A stretch of 64,000 bases of DNA from Mycolicibacterium austroafricanum (GTDB lineage Bacteria; Actinomycetota; Actinomycetes; Mycobacteriales; Mycobacteriaceae), in NCBI RefSeq assembly GCF_902705885.1, contig NZ_CACSIP010000034.1, positions 62,001 to 126,000 on the forward strand, given 5' to 3'. The translations under genes were made by a program, and so were the position numbers. Shown here in pieces: positions 8,318 through 20,506 of this stretch (position 1 is the first letter of the stretch; each line of letters starts with the position of its first letter). Below the pieces are notes generated by a model, which saw only the letters and a program-made list of their open reading frames with translations, was not told the DNA's origin and did not search any database.

Positions 8318-8938
8318 GTGAGCCGCTCCCACGAGAAGCGCATCAGCTACGCCGAGGCGTCCCGGGTGCTGCTGCGCGACTCGATCCTCGACGGCATGCG
8401 GGAGATGCTGCTGGCCCGCGACTGGTCGGCGATCACCTTGTCCGATGTCGCCAGGGCGGCCGGCATCAGCCGCCAGACGATCTACAACGAGTTCGGCTCG
8501 CGGCAGGGTCTGGCGCAGGGGTACGCGCTGCGCCTGGCCGACCGGCTCGTCGACCAGATCCACGACGCCATCAACCACAACGTCGGCGACATCTACGCCG
8601 CCTTCCTGCAGGGATTTCGCGACTTCTTCACCGAGTCGGCCGCCGACCCGCTGGTGATCTCGCTGCTGACCGGTACCTCCAAGCCTGACCTGCTGCAGAT
8701 CATCACCACCGACAGCGCGCCGATCATCAGCCGCTGCTCGACCCGGCTGACCGAATCGTTGATGTCGAGCTGGGTGCGGGCCAGCGAGGAGGACGCCGGC
8801 GTCCTGGCCCGCGCCATCGTCCGGCTGGCGATGAGCTACGTCTCGATGCCCCCGGAAGCCGACCACGATGTGGCCAGGGACCTGGCCAGATTGATGACTC
8901 CGTTCGCCGAACGCTACGGTGTCATAGATACTTCTTAG
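8318..8938 (+). CDS. TetR-family regulator of the alk operon (Rv3249c-like)
   Basis: The protein has an N-terminal TetR helix-turn-helix (LSDVARAAGISRQTIYNEFGSRQGLAQGYALR, about residues 42-73) and an all-helical ligand-binding domain. With the GTG at 8318 it has 206 residues; an ATG at 8270 would give 222, but that codon lies close to the repeat DNA and the -10-like TAGTGT favours 8318. Its place directly after rubB matches Rv3249c and the AlkU-type regulators of Gram-positive alk clusters. It probably represses alkB in the absence of a hydrocarbon or fatty-acid ligand. The palindrome at 6514-6525 is the best operator candidate. Confidence 0.85.
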   Translation: MSRSHEKRISYAEASRVLLRDSILDGMREMLLARDWSAITLSDVARAAGISRQTIYNEFGSRQGLAQGYALRLADRLVDQIHDAINHNVGDIYAAFLQGFRDFFTESAADPLVISLLTGTSKPDLLQIITTDSAPIISRCSTRLTESLMSSWVRASEEDAGVLARAIVRLAMSYVSMPPEADHDVARDLARLMTPFAERYGVIDTS

Positions 8939-9062
8939 CCGGCAGAGCGCAGCCGCTGTTGGAAAACGGCCGAGCGCCTGTCCCGCGAGCCCGCAGGCTA
9001 TGGGTGTCGCCGACTGCACATCCGTGCACGCACAGGCAATCGAACGAATATAGGGGCTCTAC

Positions 9063-10523
<1,461 letters not shown>

Positions 10524-10524
10524 C

Positions 10525-11037
10525 GTGACGAGATCGAATCGGGCGCGCACGACGACCGCCACGGTCGCGGTGCGCGCCCGATTCGTCGCGGCGGCCGGGC
10601 TTCTGCTGACGCTGACCGCGTGTCAGGGACAACAGCAGGAGCCGGCCGCCGCCGCGCCGCCGCCGCCGGAGGTGCGTCACGACACCGAGGAGCTCGCCCG
10701 GATCTTCCCCGCGCTCGGCACCCCGGTGTCGGCGGCGTGGATCGTGTGGGACAACACCAGCACCCGGCCTGAGTCGTCACGGCTGAAGCTGGAGTGGATC
10801 GACGCCGTCGTGCAGGTCGCACCCGCGACGATGGATGAGCTTGTGAGCCAACACGAATCAGAGGAGAGCGGGCAGCAGCCCGCGGTGCAGAAGGTTCTCG
10901 AAGCCGAGCTGCCCCCCGGGCCGTTCCTGACCGGCATCGAGCTGAACATGGTCTTCGGTGCCGAGCGCCGCAGTACCCGGGTGTTCCTGGACCCGCCGCA
11001 GGGCGAAGTGGTGCTTCAGTCCAGCATCGCCGGCTGA
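10525..11037 (+). CDS. Predicted lipoprotein of unknown function
   Basis: The gene begins with a GTG one nt after the sahH stop and encodes 170 residues. A basic N-terminus, a hydrophobic stretch (FVAAAGLLLTL) and a lipobox LTAC place the lipidated cysteine at residue 33, followed by a Gln/Ala/Pro-rich linker. The mature part (about 130 residues) has no motif I recognise. An in-frame GTG at 10570 would give a more usual 18-residue signal peptide, and neither start has a clear ribosome binding site. The first 20 codons are written through a perfect hairpin that follows sahH, so expression may depend on read-through. Confidence 0.7.
   Translation: MTRSNRARTTTATVAVRARFVAAAGLLLTLTACQGQQQEPAAAAPPPPEVRHDTEELARIFPALGTPVSAAWIVWDNTSTRPESSRLKLEWIDAVVQVAPATMDELVSQHESEESGQQPAVQKVLEAELPPGPFLTGIELNMVFGAERRSTRVFLDPPQGEVVLQSSIAG
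10535..10585 (+). terminator. Strong hairpin after sahH, inside the start of the lipoprotein gene
   Basis: Arms 10535-10550 and 10570-10585 are perfect 16-bp inverted complements built around CGAATCGGGCGCGCAC. There is no following T-tract, as is common for mycobacterial hairpin terminators. It lies within the proposed lipoprotein coding sequence. Similar GGCGCGC palindromes occur at 24503-24547 and 36949-36993. Confidence 0.6.
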
Positions 11038-11075
11038 ATCGTGTGCTCAGGCGAGCGTGACCAGCCAGCTTCGCA

Positions 11076-13442
11076 TCACTGGCGAGCCATCGCCATGCGG
11101 GCCTCGGCGCGCTTCGCCTCCTCCTCGTCGTGAGCTGCCGGCGCTGCGGTGCTGACGGTGACCTTCTCGATTGTTCCGGTGAATGCGTACGGCGCGGCGT
11201 ACATCTCGGTGATCGACGAACCGGCGTTGCGGCCGACGACGAGCCCGCCACCGATCCCGATCGCCAGCGGGATCGTCACAGGGAAGTCTGCTTCGGCGAC
11301 GACGTCGCCGTCGAGGAGCAGCCGGGCATGTCCGGGTGTGCCTTTCCCGGCCACGACGTCGGGCTGGCCGTTCGGCTCGAATTCATAGCGCAGCGTGCGC
11401 TTTCCGGCGGGTATGGGCGTGTCCGAAGCCAAGTGCATCTCCCGCACCCCGACGTAGTTGTGCACGTAGTGCAGCTTGCCGTCCTGGACGAACAGCGTGT
11501 AACCGCCGACGTTGCTGCCGTGGCACATCACCACGCCCTCATCTCCGGCGGCCAGCTCGACTTCGGCGGTGATGGTGTGCGCCCGGTTGAGCACCTTCGC
11601 CGCGACATTCTCCGGCACCACCTGCGTGCCCGGGTGATACACGTAGGTCTCGCGCGGCAGACTGATCTGCGGTCGCGGATCGGCGAACCGCATGGTGCCG
11701 CGGCTGTCCAGCGGCAACACGTTGTACTTGCCCGCCTCGGTGTACCACAGCGCGATCATTTCGATCAGCCGCGCCCGCTCCTGCTCGGCCAGATCGTTCG
11801 TCTCGGCGGGGTCCACGTCGACGTGGTAGAGCTCCCAGCCGGTGGCGTCGAGCGCCCGCAGCCGGTCCTCGGTCAGGTCGAGCATCCCGAAACCCGCCCC
11901 GGCTTCCTCGAACGACGTTCCGGGAAACGGGCACACCGCACGCCAGCCGTCGTGGTACAGCGCCCGGTGGGCGAACATCTCGAAATACTGAGTGTGGTGC
12001 TTGGACGCCGCCGTCTCGTCGTTGAAGGTGTGCGCCAGGCTCACCCCCTCGATCGGGGACTGGGTGACACCGCCCACCGCCGCGGGCGGATCGACACCGA
12101 GGGCCTCCAGCACCGTGGGCACCATGTCGACGACGTGGCCGTATTGGTGCCGGACCTCGCCCCTGGCCGTGATTCCGGCGGGCCAGTGCACGATGAAGCC
12201 GTCGGCGACCCCGCCGCGATAGGTCTCGCGCTTCCACCGCCGGAACGGTGTGTTACCTGCGAAGGTCCAACCCCAAGGGTAGTGGTTGAAGTACTTCGGC
12301 CCGCCCAAGTCGTCGATGGCGGCCAGGTTCTGTTCGAGATCGTCGGGAATATTGTTGAAGAACTTGTTCTCGTTGACCGAACCGTGCGGTCCGCCCTCGG
12401 CGCTGGCGCCGTTGTCGGAGATCACCATGATCAACGTGTTGTCCAGCTGGCCGGTTTCTTCCAGATAGTCCAGCAGCCGACCGATCTGGTGGTCGGTGTG
12501 CTCGAAGAACCCGGCGAACACCTCCATCATCCGGGCGTACAGTCGGCGTTCGTCGTCGGACAACTCTTCCCACTGCGCGACGTCAGGGTCATGCCTGGAC
12601 AACACCGCGTCCTGGCTGACGATGCCGAGTTCCTTCTGCCGGGCGAACACCTTCTCCCGGTAGGCGTCCCAGCCGTCGTCGAACTTGCCGCGGTACTTCT
12701 CTGCCCACTCCGGGGGCGCCTGGTGGGGCGCGTGGTTGGCGCCGGTGGCGAAGTACAGGAAGAACGGCTTTTCAGGTGCGACCTGTTTGAGGTCCGCGAT
12801 GAAGTTGATCGCCCGGTCGGCCAGATCCTCGGTGAGGTGGTAGCCCTCCTCGGGCGTCTTCGGTGGCTCGACCTGGTGGTTGTCGAAGACCAGGTCGGGA
12901 TAGTACTGGTGGGTGTCACCGCCGAGGAATCCGTAGTAGCGCTCGAACCCGCGGCCCAGCGGCCAGCGGTCGTACGGCCCGGCCGCGCTGATCTGCTCGG
13001 CCGGGGTCAGATGCCACTTCCCGATGCAGTAGGTGGCGTAGCCGTGCGGGAGCAGCATCTCCGAGAGGAAGCCGTTCTCGAACGGGATCGCGCCGTTGGA
13101 ACCCGGGAATCCGGTGGATCCCTCGGTGATGCACGCCATCCCGTTGGAGTGGTGGCTGCGGCCGGTCAGCATGCACGATCGCGACGGCGAACACAGCGCG
13201 GTGGTGTGCATGTTCGTGTACAGCAAGCCGTTCTGCGCCAGCCGGTCCAGGTTGGGAGTGTTGATCGGCGATCCGTAGCAACCGAACTGGCCGTAGCCGG
13301 TGTCGTCGAGCACGATGTAGACGACGTTCGGCGCACCCGCTTCCGCCCGGTTCGGTTTCGGCCATGCCGCGTCCGACTCGCCGATGGTGCGGCCGATCCG
13401 GCCCGGAAACGTGGTACCCGCTTGGTATTCCGTCAGACTCAT
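11076..13442 (-). CDS. Arylsulfatase (AtsA/AtsD-like)
   Basis: The 788-residue protein is a type I sulfatase, hydrolysing sulfate esters with calcium and a formylglycine residue. The maturation signature CSPSR is seen in TTALCSPSRSCMLTGR near residue 88, where the Cys would be oxidised. Metal ligands are in PNVVYIVLDDTGYG (about 38-51) and VISDNGASAEGG (about 340). The length matches mycobacterial AtsA and AtsD (about 787 residues). No clear Sec or Tat signal is seen, so it may be cytosolic. It lies 41 nt downstream of the tandem-esterase gene on the same strand and could be co-transcribed. No formylglycine-generating enzyme is encoded in this window. The true substrate is unknown. Confidence 0.9.
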   Translation of the reverse strand: MSLTEYQAGTTFPGRIGRTIGESDAAWPKPNRAEAGAPNVVYIVLDDTGYGQFGCYGSPINTPNLDRLAQNGLLYTNMHTTALCSPSRSCMLTGRSHHSNGMACITEGSTGFPGSNGAIPFENGFLSEMLLPHGYATYCIGKWHLTPAEQISAAGPYDRWPLGRGFERYYGFLGGDTHQYYPDLVFDNHQVEPPKTPEEGYHLTEDLADRAINFIADLKQVAPEKPFFLYFATGANHAPHQAPPEWAEKYRGKFDDGWDAYREKVFARQKELGIVSQDAVLSRHDPDVAQWEELSDDERRLYARMMEVFAGFFEHTDHQIGRLLDYLEETGQLDNTLIMVISDNGASAEGGPHGSVNENKFFNNIPDDLEQNLAAIDDLGGPKYFNHYPWGWTFAGNTPFRRWKRETYRGGVADGFIVHWPAGITARGEVRHQYGHVVDMVPTVLEALGVDPPAAVGGVTQSPIEGVSLAHTFNDETAASKHHTQYFEMFAHRALYHDGWRAVCPFPGTSFEEAGAGFGMLDLTEDRLRALDATGWELYHVDVDPAETNDLAEQERARLIEMIALWYTEAGKYNVLPLDSRGTMRFADPRPQISLPRETYVYHPGTQVVPENVAAKVLNRAHTITAEVELAAGDEGVVMCHGSNVGGYTLFVQDGKLHYVHNYVGVREMHLASDTPIPAGKRTLRYEFEPNGQPDVVAGKGTPGHARLLLDGDVVAEADFPVTIPLAIGIGGGLVVGRNAGSSITEMYAAPYAFTGTIEKVTVSTAAPAAHDEEEAKRAEARMAMARQ

Positions 13443-13483
13443 ACAGCCGACCCTACGGCGATCCCCGGCGGGCCGGGCGCGCG

Positions 13484-16018
<2,535 letters not shown>

Positions 16019-16087
16019 CGGATGACTATCAGGCTTGAGGTTCGCGGTGGTCAACTTTGCCGTCCTCGCGGGTGAGGGTGCCTGGAT

Positions 16088-16093
16088 TACGCT
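16088..16093 (+). promoter_or_regulatory. Predicted -10 (TACGCT) for leaderless tmk mRNA
   Basis: TACGCT ends 6 nt before the tmk GTG, the spacing expected when transcription starts at the start codon. Confidence 0.45.
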
Positions 16094-16099
16094 CGCCGA

Positions 16100-16726
16100 G
16101 TGCTCATCGTGATCGAGGGCGTCGACGGCGCCGGCAAGCGGACGTTGACCAATGGTCTGCGCGCCGGCTTCCAGGCCGACGGCCGCTCCGTGTCCAGCCT
16201 GGCGTTTCCGCGGTACGGGGTGTCGGTTCCCGCCGATCTGGCAACCGAAGCCCTGCACGGCGCACACGGTGACCTCGCCGACTCCGTCTACGCGATGGCG
16301 GTGCTGTTCGCGATGGACCGTGCCGGCGGGAAGACCGAGATCGAACGGCTCGCGGCGGAATTCGACGTCGTGATCCTCGACCGCTACGTCGCTTCCAACG
16401 CCGCCTACAGCGCGGCCCGGCTGCACCAGGGCGCCGACGGGGACGTGGTGGCCTGGGTGCGCGACCTCGAGTACGGACGGCTGCAGCTGCCCGTGCCGGA
16501 CTGGCAGGTCCTGCTGGATGTGCCGACGGAGCTGGCGGCGCAACGTGCGGTCAACCGCGCCGCGCAGGAGGCCGACCGCGCCCGGGACGCCTACGAGCGT
16601 GATGACGGGCTGCAGCGTCGCACGTCAGCGGTGTACGCCGAGCTGGCCGCCGCGCAGTGGTGCGGGCCGTGGACGGTGGTGCCGCCGGACGTCGACGCGG
16701 ATGAACTCGCCGGGAAATTGCAGTAG
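16100..16726 (+). CDS. tmk: Thymidylate kinase
   Basis: The 208-residue cytosolic kinase phosphorylates dTMP to dTDP for DNA synthesis. It has the P-loop GVDGAGKRT (residues 7-15), the DR motif in VVILDRYVASNAAYSAAR (about 92-109), and a lid region with QRRTSAVYAEL. It resembles the mycobacterial Rv3247c enzyme (214 residues). The GTG start has no ribosome binding site but carries a -10-like TACGCT six nt upstream, which suggests a leaderless transcript. In M. tuberculosis tmk is directly followed by mtrA; here two extra genes intervene. Confidence 0.94.
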   Translation: MLIVIEGVDGAGKRTLTNGLRAGFQADGRSVSSLAFPRYGVSVPADLATEALHGAHGDLADSVYAMAVLFAMDRAGGKTEIERLAAEFDVVILDRYVASNAAYSAARLHQGADGDVVAWVRDLEYGRLQLPVPDWQVLLDVPTELAAQRAVNRAAQEADRARDAYERDDGLQRRTSAVYAELAAAQWCGPWTVVPPDVDADELAGKLQ

Positions 16727-16821
16727 CGCGAGACCGCTGCGGATCGGCGAGGCGACACGTACCCTCAGGCGTGGGGCGTCGCTCAGGCGACGAAATTGCG
16801 CAACGTGTCACCGGGGGATTC

Positions 16822-17493
16822 ATGACTGCTTCAATTCGCACGCGTTCCGAACTGCTCGCCGAGGTCGATGACCGTGTCGTCCGGATGAAGTCGGCTTGTG
16901 GGCAGTTCGACCAGGGCAACCTCATCGAGGCCATGGCGGTGGCTGTGCAGGTCCGCGCCCTTGTCCACCACACCGACTCGCCGCTGGACCCGCGTGAGCT
17001 CACCTGGGCGGACACCGCGGGTGTCACCCACCCGAAGTGCATGTCGTCGGCGGCGTGCCTGACCCTGATGAAGATCCGCAGCGGCCCGCAGGGTTATGCC
17101 GAGTATGTGCCGAAGCTCGACCTGTACCCGCCGGCGCCGATCCGCACCCGCGACGGCGGCCGGATCGACCGTGGCTCGCGCATCCCGTTCGACCACTGGT
17201 GGACCAACCCGGTGGTCCGGGACTGCGACGGTATCGACTACTCCCGCAAGCAGCTCGTCCTCGCCCTGGCTGACGAACTGGTGGCCGAGGGTGACCCGGA
17301 GACCACGGCTGCGCGGCAGGCGTTGGCGGACAGCTCTTCGCTGGGCTGGGTGCTCGCAAGCGACACCGGCTCGGCCCGAACCGCTTTCGAGCGAAACCCA
17401 GTGCAGGCCAGCGTGCGGCAGATCGGCTACGAGGTGGCCGAGTCGATCAGGCAGCAGCGCGCCGTCATCGAAGGCGCCGCCGTCCTCGGCTGA
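16822..17493 (+). CDS. Uncharacterised accessory protein (WW / RKxLVLALA family)
   Basis: The 223-residue soluble protein has an N-terminal helical part and a C-terminal block FDHWWTNPVVRDCDGIDYSR, then KQLVLALADELVAEGDPE, and ends with VRQIGYEVAESI. From memory this pattern belongs to a widespread uncharacterised bacterial family found scattered in accessory DNA, in which the middle usually reads ANKDGGAHVD; that glycine-histidine segment is absent here. The ATG at 16822 follows a GGGGGA and is preferred to upstream starts. It sits between tmk and mtrA, adjacent in M. tuberculosis, so it looks like an insertion. Function unknown. Confidence 0.7.
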   Translation: MTASIRTRSELLAEVDDRVVRMKSACGQFDQGNLIEAMAVAVQVRALVHHTDSPLDPRELTWADTAGVTHPKCMSSAACLTLMKIRSGPQGYAEYVPKLDLYPPAPIRTRDGGRIDRGSRIPFDHWWTNPVVRDCDGIDYSRKQLVLALADELVAEGDPETTAARQALADSSSLGWVLASDTGSARTAFERNPVQASVRQIGYEVAESIRQQRAVIEGAAVLG

Positions 17494-17526
17494 CAACTGC
17501 TGCGCCGAGCCGCCACGCCGGCACCA

Positions 17527-17532
17527 TAAACT
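17527..17532 (+). promoter_or_regulatory. Predicted -10 (TAAACT) for a leaderless transcript
   Basis: TAAACT ends 6 nt before the GTG at 17539, matching the leaderless pattern seen at several other genes here. Confidence 0.45.
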
Positions 17533-17538
17533 CAGAGC

Positions 17539-18045
17539 GTGGGCCCGCTGGAGGCGTTCTTGGCGACGTGGACGCAGGCGCGCCAGACTTACGGACAGGA
17601 CAGCCCCGTCGGCGGATCGCCGTTCGACGGCAGCGCCAAGCTGCGCAGCCTGCAAGCCGACGTCGACTCCGCCGCCCCGGGCACGCACTGGTCCGGCGGC
17701 GCCGCCGACACCTACGCCGCCCGCAACGCCGAACACGCGCAGGTACTCGGGAAACTCACCGACCTCGACGCCCAGCTGGCCGCCGAGATCGACGAATCCG
17801 CCAAGATCGTCGCGTCGGGCCGCGCCGAACTCGACCGGCTGCGCGCCTGGGTCGTCAGCGCCGCGTCGTCGGTTCCCGAAAACCCCGCCGGCGAGGCCAT
17901 GGCGATGGCGATCGTCGCCAAAGGCATGCGTCAGCTGACCGAGGTGATGGTCAGATCCGACGGCGAGTTGAACGCCGTCGGCGCACGAATCCAGCAGATC
18001 GGTGCGCAGTACTCCGCGCTCGGCGTCCAGAAATTCGCTCCGTAG
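17539..18045 (+). CDS. EspA/EspE-like type VII secretion-associated protein
   Basis: The 168-residue helical protein begins FLATWTQARQTYGQ and contains a helix-turn-helix hairpin with GTHWSGGAADTYAARNAEH (about 48-66). This resembles the N-terminal region of EspA/EspE family ESX-1 substrates, whose W-x-G-like turn is preserved as WSGGA. The C-terminal half is helical with a Met/Ala-rich stretch. EspA-type proteins are normally longer and encoded with EspC-like partners; neither an ESX locus nor an EspC-like gene is visible nearby. The GTG start has a leaderless-type -10. The assignment rests on pattern only. Confidence 0.6.
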   Translation: MGPLEAFLATWTQARQTYGQDSPVGGSPFDGSAKLRSLQADVDSAAPGTHWSGGAADTYAARNAEHAQVLGKLTDLDAQLAAEIDESAKIVASGRAELDRLRAWVVSAASSVPENPAGEAMAMAIVAKGMRQLTEVMVRSDGELNAVGARIQQIGAQYSALGVQKFAP

Positions 18046-18048
18046 CCC

Positions 18049-18069
18049 CGCCGAAATGCCTTTTCGGCG
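18049..18069 (+). terminator. Hairpin terminator candidate before mtrA
   Basis: CGCCGAAA (18049-18056) and TTTCGGCG (18062-18069) form an 8-bp stem with a 5-nt loop, starting 3 nt after the EspA-like stop. It separates that gene from the mtrA transcription unit. Confidence 0.5.
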
Positions 18070-18147
18070 CACCGCGCCACGCCGGTACCGGTCAACACGA
18101 AAATCGCCCGGTGTGGTATCCGAGGTTTATTGCTTTCTGGTGACACC

Positions 18148-18834
18148 ATGGACACCATGAGGCAAAGGATCCTGGTCGTCGATGACGACCCTTCGCTCGC
18201 CGAGATGCTCACCATCGTTCTGCGTGGCGAGGGCTTCGACACCGCGGTGGTCGGTGACGGTACCCAGGCGCTGACCGCGGTGCGCGAACTGCGGCCCGAT
18301 CTGGTGCTGCTGGACCTCATGCTGCCCGGCATGAACGGCATCGACGTGTGCCGGGTGCTGCGCGCCGATTCCGGCGTCCCCATCGTGATGCTGACCGCCA
18401 AGACCGACACCGTCGACGTGGTGCTCGGACTGGAATCCGGCGCCGACGACTACGTGATGAAGCCGTTCAAGCCCAAGGAACTGGTGGCCCGGGTGCGCGC
18501 CCGGCTGCGCCGCAACGAAGACGAGCCGGCGGAGATGCTCTCGATCGCCGACATCGACATCGACGTGCCGGCCCACAAGGTGACCCGTCAGGGCGAGCAG
18601 ATCTCGCTGACCCCGCTGGAGTTCGACCTGCTGGTCGCGCTGGCACGGAAACCCCGCCAGGTGTTTACTCGAGATGTGCTGCTCGAACAGGTGTGGGGTT
18701 ACCGCCACCCCGCCGATACCCGTTTGGTGAACGTGCACGTCCAGCGGCTGCGGGCCAAAGTCGAGAAGGACCCGGAGAACCCGCAGGTGGTGCTCACCGT
18801 TCGAGGAGTGGGATACAAGGCCGGACCTCCGTGA
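18148..18834 (+). CDS. mtrA: Response regulator MtrA
   Basis: The 228-residue OmpR-type response regulator is nearly identical to what I recall of M. tuberculosis MtrA. It has the acidic pocket DDD at residues 12-14, the phosphoacceptor Asp56 in LLDLMLPG, the switch Thr/Lys segment, and a C-terminal winged helix with WGYRHPADTRLVNVHVQRLRAK. It is an essential regulator linking cell division, cell-wall hydrolases and replication in mycobacteria. The ATG of MDTMRQ was chosen because it gives the exact family length; an upstream TTG at 18130 is less likely. mtrB follows after 16 nt. Confidence 0.97.
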   Translation: MDTMRQRILVVDDDPSLAEMLTIVLRGEGFDTAVVGDGTQALTAVRELRPDLVLLDLMLPGMNGIDVCRVLRADSGVPIVMLTAKTDTVDVVLGLESGADDYVMKPFKPKELVARVRARLRRNEDEPAEMLSIADIDIDVPAHKVTRQGEQISLTPLEFDLLVALARKPRQVFTRDVLLEQVWGYRHPADTRLVNVHVQRLRAKVEKDPENPQVVLTVRGVGYKAGPP

Positions 18835-18850
18835 CCGCTCGGCGGTCGCC

Positions 18851-20506
18851 GTGATCTTCAGCTCGAGACGACGTATCCACCGACGGTCAGCACCCCTGGT
18901 CCGTGGCCTGGGTGCGTTGGGCAGGGCGCTGAGCCTGGCGTGGCGGCGGTCGTTGCAGCTGCGGGTCGTCACGTTGACGCTGGGCTTGTCGCTGGCGGTG
19001 ATCATGGTGCTCGGCTTCGTGTTGACCAGCCAGATCACTGACCGGATCCTGGAAGTCAAGGTGCGTGCCGCCACCGAGGAGATCGAGCGGGCCCGCGGCA
19101 CGGTCAGCGGAATCGTCGGCGGTGAGGAAACCCGCTCGCTCGACAGCAGCCTGCAACTGGCCCGCAACACCCTGATCGACCGCAAGGCCGACACCGGCAC
19201 CGGACTCGCCGGGACGTTCGACGCGGTGCTCGTCGTTCCCGGGATGGGGCCACGCGCGGCCACCTCCGCGGGCCCGATCGATCAGGTGCCCAACGCGCTG
19301 CGTGACTTCGTCAACGCCGGACAGGTCAGCTACCAGTACTCGACCGTGCACACCGACGGCTTCTCCGGACCCGCGCTGATCGTCGGCACCCCGACGTCGT
19401 CGCCGGCGGCCAACCTGGAGCTCTACTTGATCTTCCCGCTGAACAGCGAGGAATCCACGATCACACTGGTCCGCGGCACACTGGTCACCGGTGCGGTGGT
19501 GCTGCTGGGCCTGCTCGCGGCGATCGCGCTGCTGGTCGCCCGCCAGATCGTGCTGCCGGTGCGGTCGGCGTCGCGGATCGCGGAACGGTTCGCCGAAGGT
19601 CACCTCGCCGAGCGGATGCCGGTGCGCGGCGAGGACGACATGGCGCGGCTGGCGGTGTCGTTCAACGACATGGCCGAAAGCCTGCACCGCCAGATCACCC
19701 AGCTCGAGGAGTTCGGCAACCTGCAGCGGCGGTTCACCTCCGACGTCAGCCACGAACTGCGGACCCCGCTGACCACCGTGCGGATGGCCGCCGACCTGAT
19801 CCATGACCACGCCGAAGACCTCGACCCCGCGCTTCGGCGCTCCACCGAGCTGATGGTCAACGAGTTGGACCGGTTCGAGTCGCTGCTCAGCGACCTGCTC
19901 GAGATCTCCCGCCACGACGCGGGCGTCGCCGAGCTGGCCGTCGAAGCCGTCGATCTGCGTTCCATCGTGAAGAGCGCGCTGGACAACGTCGGCCACCTCG
20001 CCGAAGAAGCCGGCGTCGACCTGATCGTCGACCTGCCCACCGACGACGTCGTCGCCGAAGTCGACCCCCGGCGGGTGGAGCGGATCCTGCGCAACCTGAT
20101 CGCCAACGCCATCGACCACGCAGAACACAAACCGGTGCGTATCCGGATGGCCGCCGATGAGGACACCGTCGCGGTGACCGTCCGCGACCACGGTGTGGGC
20201 CTGCGCCCCGGCGAGGAGAAGCTGGTGTTCAGCCGGTTCTGGCGGGCGGATCCGTCGCGGGTGCGCCGTTCCGGCGGCACCGGGCTCGGATTGGCGATCA
20301 GCATCGAGGACGCCAGGCTGCACCAAGGCAGGCTGGAGGCGTGGGGCGAACCAGGCAAGGGCGCCTGCTTCCGGCTGACGCTGCCCCTGGTCCGCGGGCA
20401 CAAGGTGACCAGCAGCCCGCTGCCCGTCAAGCCCATCGAGACGACACCGGCGCTGCCCGGCAGTCGACCGACACGCGAACGCGAACCGGCGGGGGGGAGC
20501 GTGTGA
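18851..20506 (+). CDS. mtrB: Sensor histidine kinase MtrB
   Basis: The 551-residue membrane kinase pairs with MtrA. A first membrane segment lies at about residues 43-63 and a second at about 210-232, bounding an extracytoplasmic domain. They are followed by HAMP, a dimerisation domain with the phosphoacceptor His301 in SHELRTPL, and an ATPase domain with the N-box LIANAIDHAEH and G-boxes DHGVGLRPGE and GGTGLGLAI. The GTG start is 16 nt after mtrA, and its stop overlaps the lpqB start by 4 nt. M. tuberculosis MtrB is slightly longer (567 residues). The C-terminus is Pro/Arg-rich. Confidence 0.96.
   Translation: MIFSSRRRIHRRSAPLVRGLGALGRALSLAWRRSLQLRVVTLTLGLSLAVIMVLGFVLTSQITDRILEVKVRAATEEIERARGTVSGIVGGEETRSLDSSLQLARNTLIDRKADTGTGLAGTFDAVLVVPGMGPRAATSAGPIDQVPNALRDFVNAGQVSYQYSTVHTDGFSGPALIVGTPTSSPAANLELYLIFPLNSEESTITLVRGTLVTGAVVLLGLLAAIALLVARQIVLPVRSASRIAERFAEGHLAERMPVRGEDDMARLAVSFNDMAESLHRQITQLEEFGNLQRRFTSDVSHELRTPLTTVRMAADLIHDHAEDLDPALRRSTELMVNELDRFESLLSDLLEISRHDAGVAELAVEAVDLRSIVKSALDNVGHLAEEAGVDLIVDLPTDDVVAEVDPRRVERILRNLIANAIDHAEHKPVRIRMAADEDTVAVTVRDHGVGLRPGEEKLVFSRFWRADPSRVRRSGGTGLGLAISIEDARLHQGRLEAWGEPGKGACFRLTLPLVRGHKVTSSPLPVKPIETTPALPGSRPTREREPAGGSV

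Noticed and set aside
8939..9062. Possible SAH riboswitch upstream of sahH
   Set aside because: The 124-nt leader was compared by eye with the SAH-I core as I remember it, and the conserved GAGGAGCGCUGC-type segment was not found.
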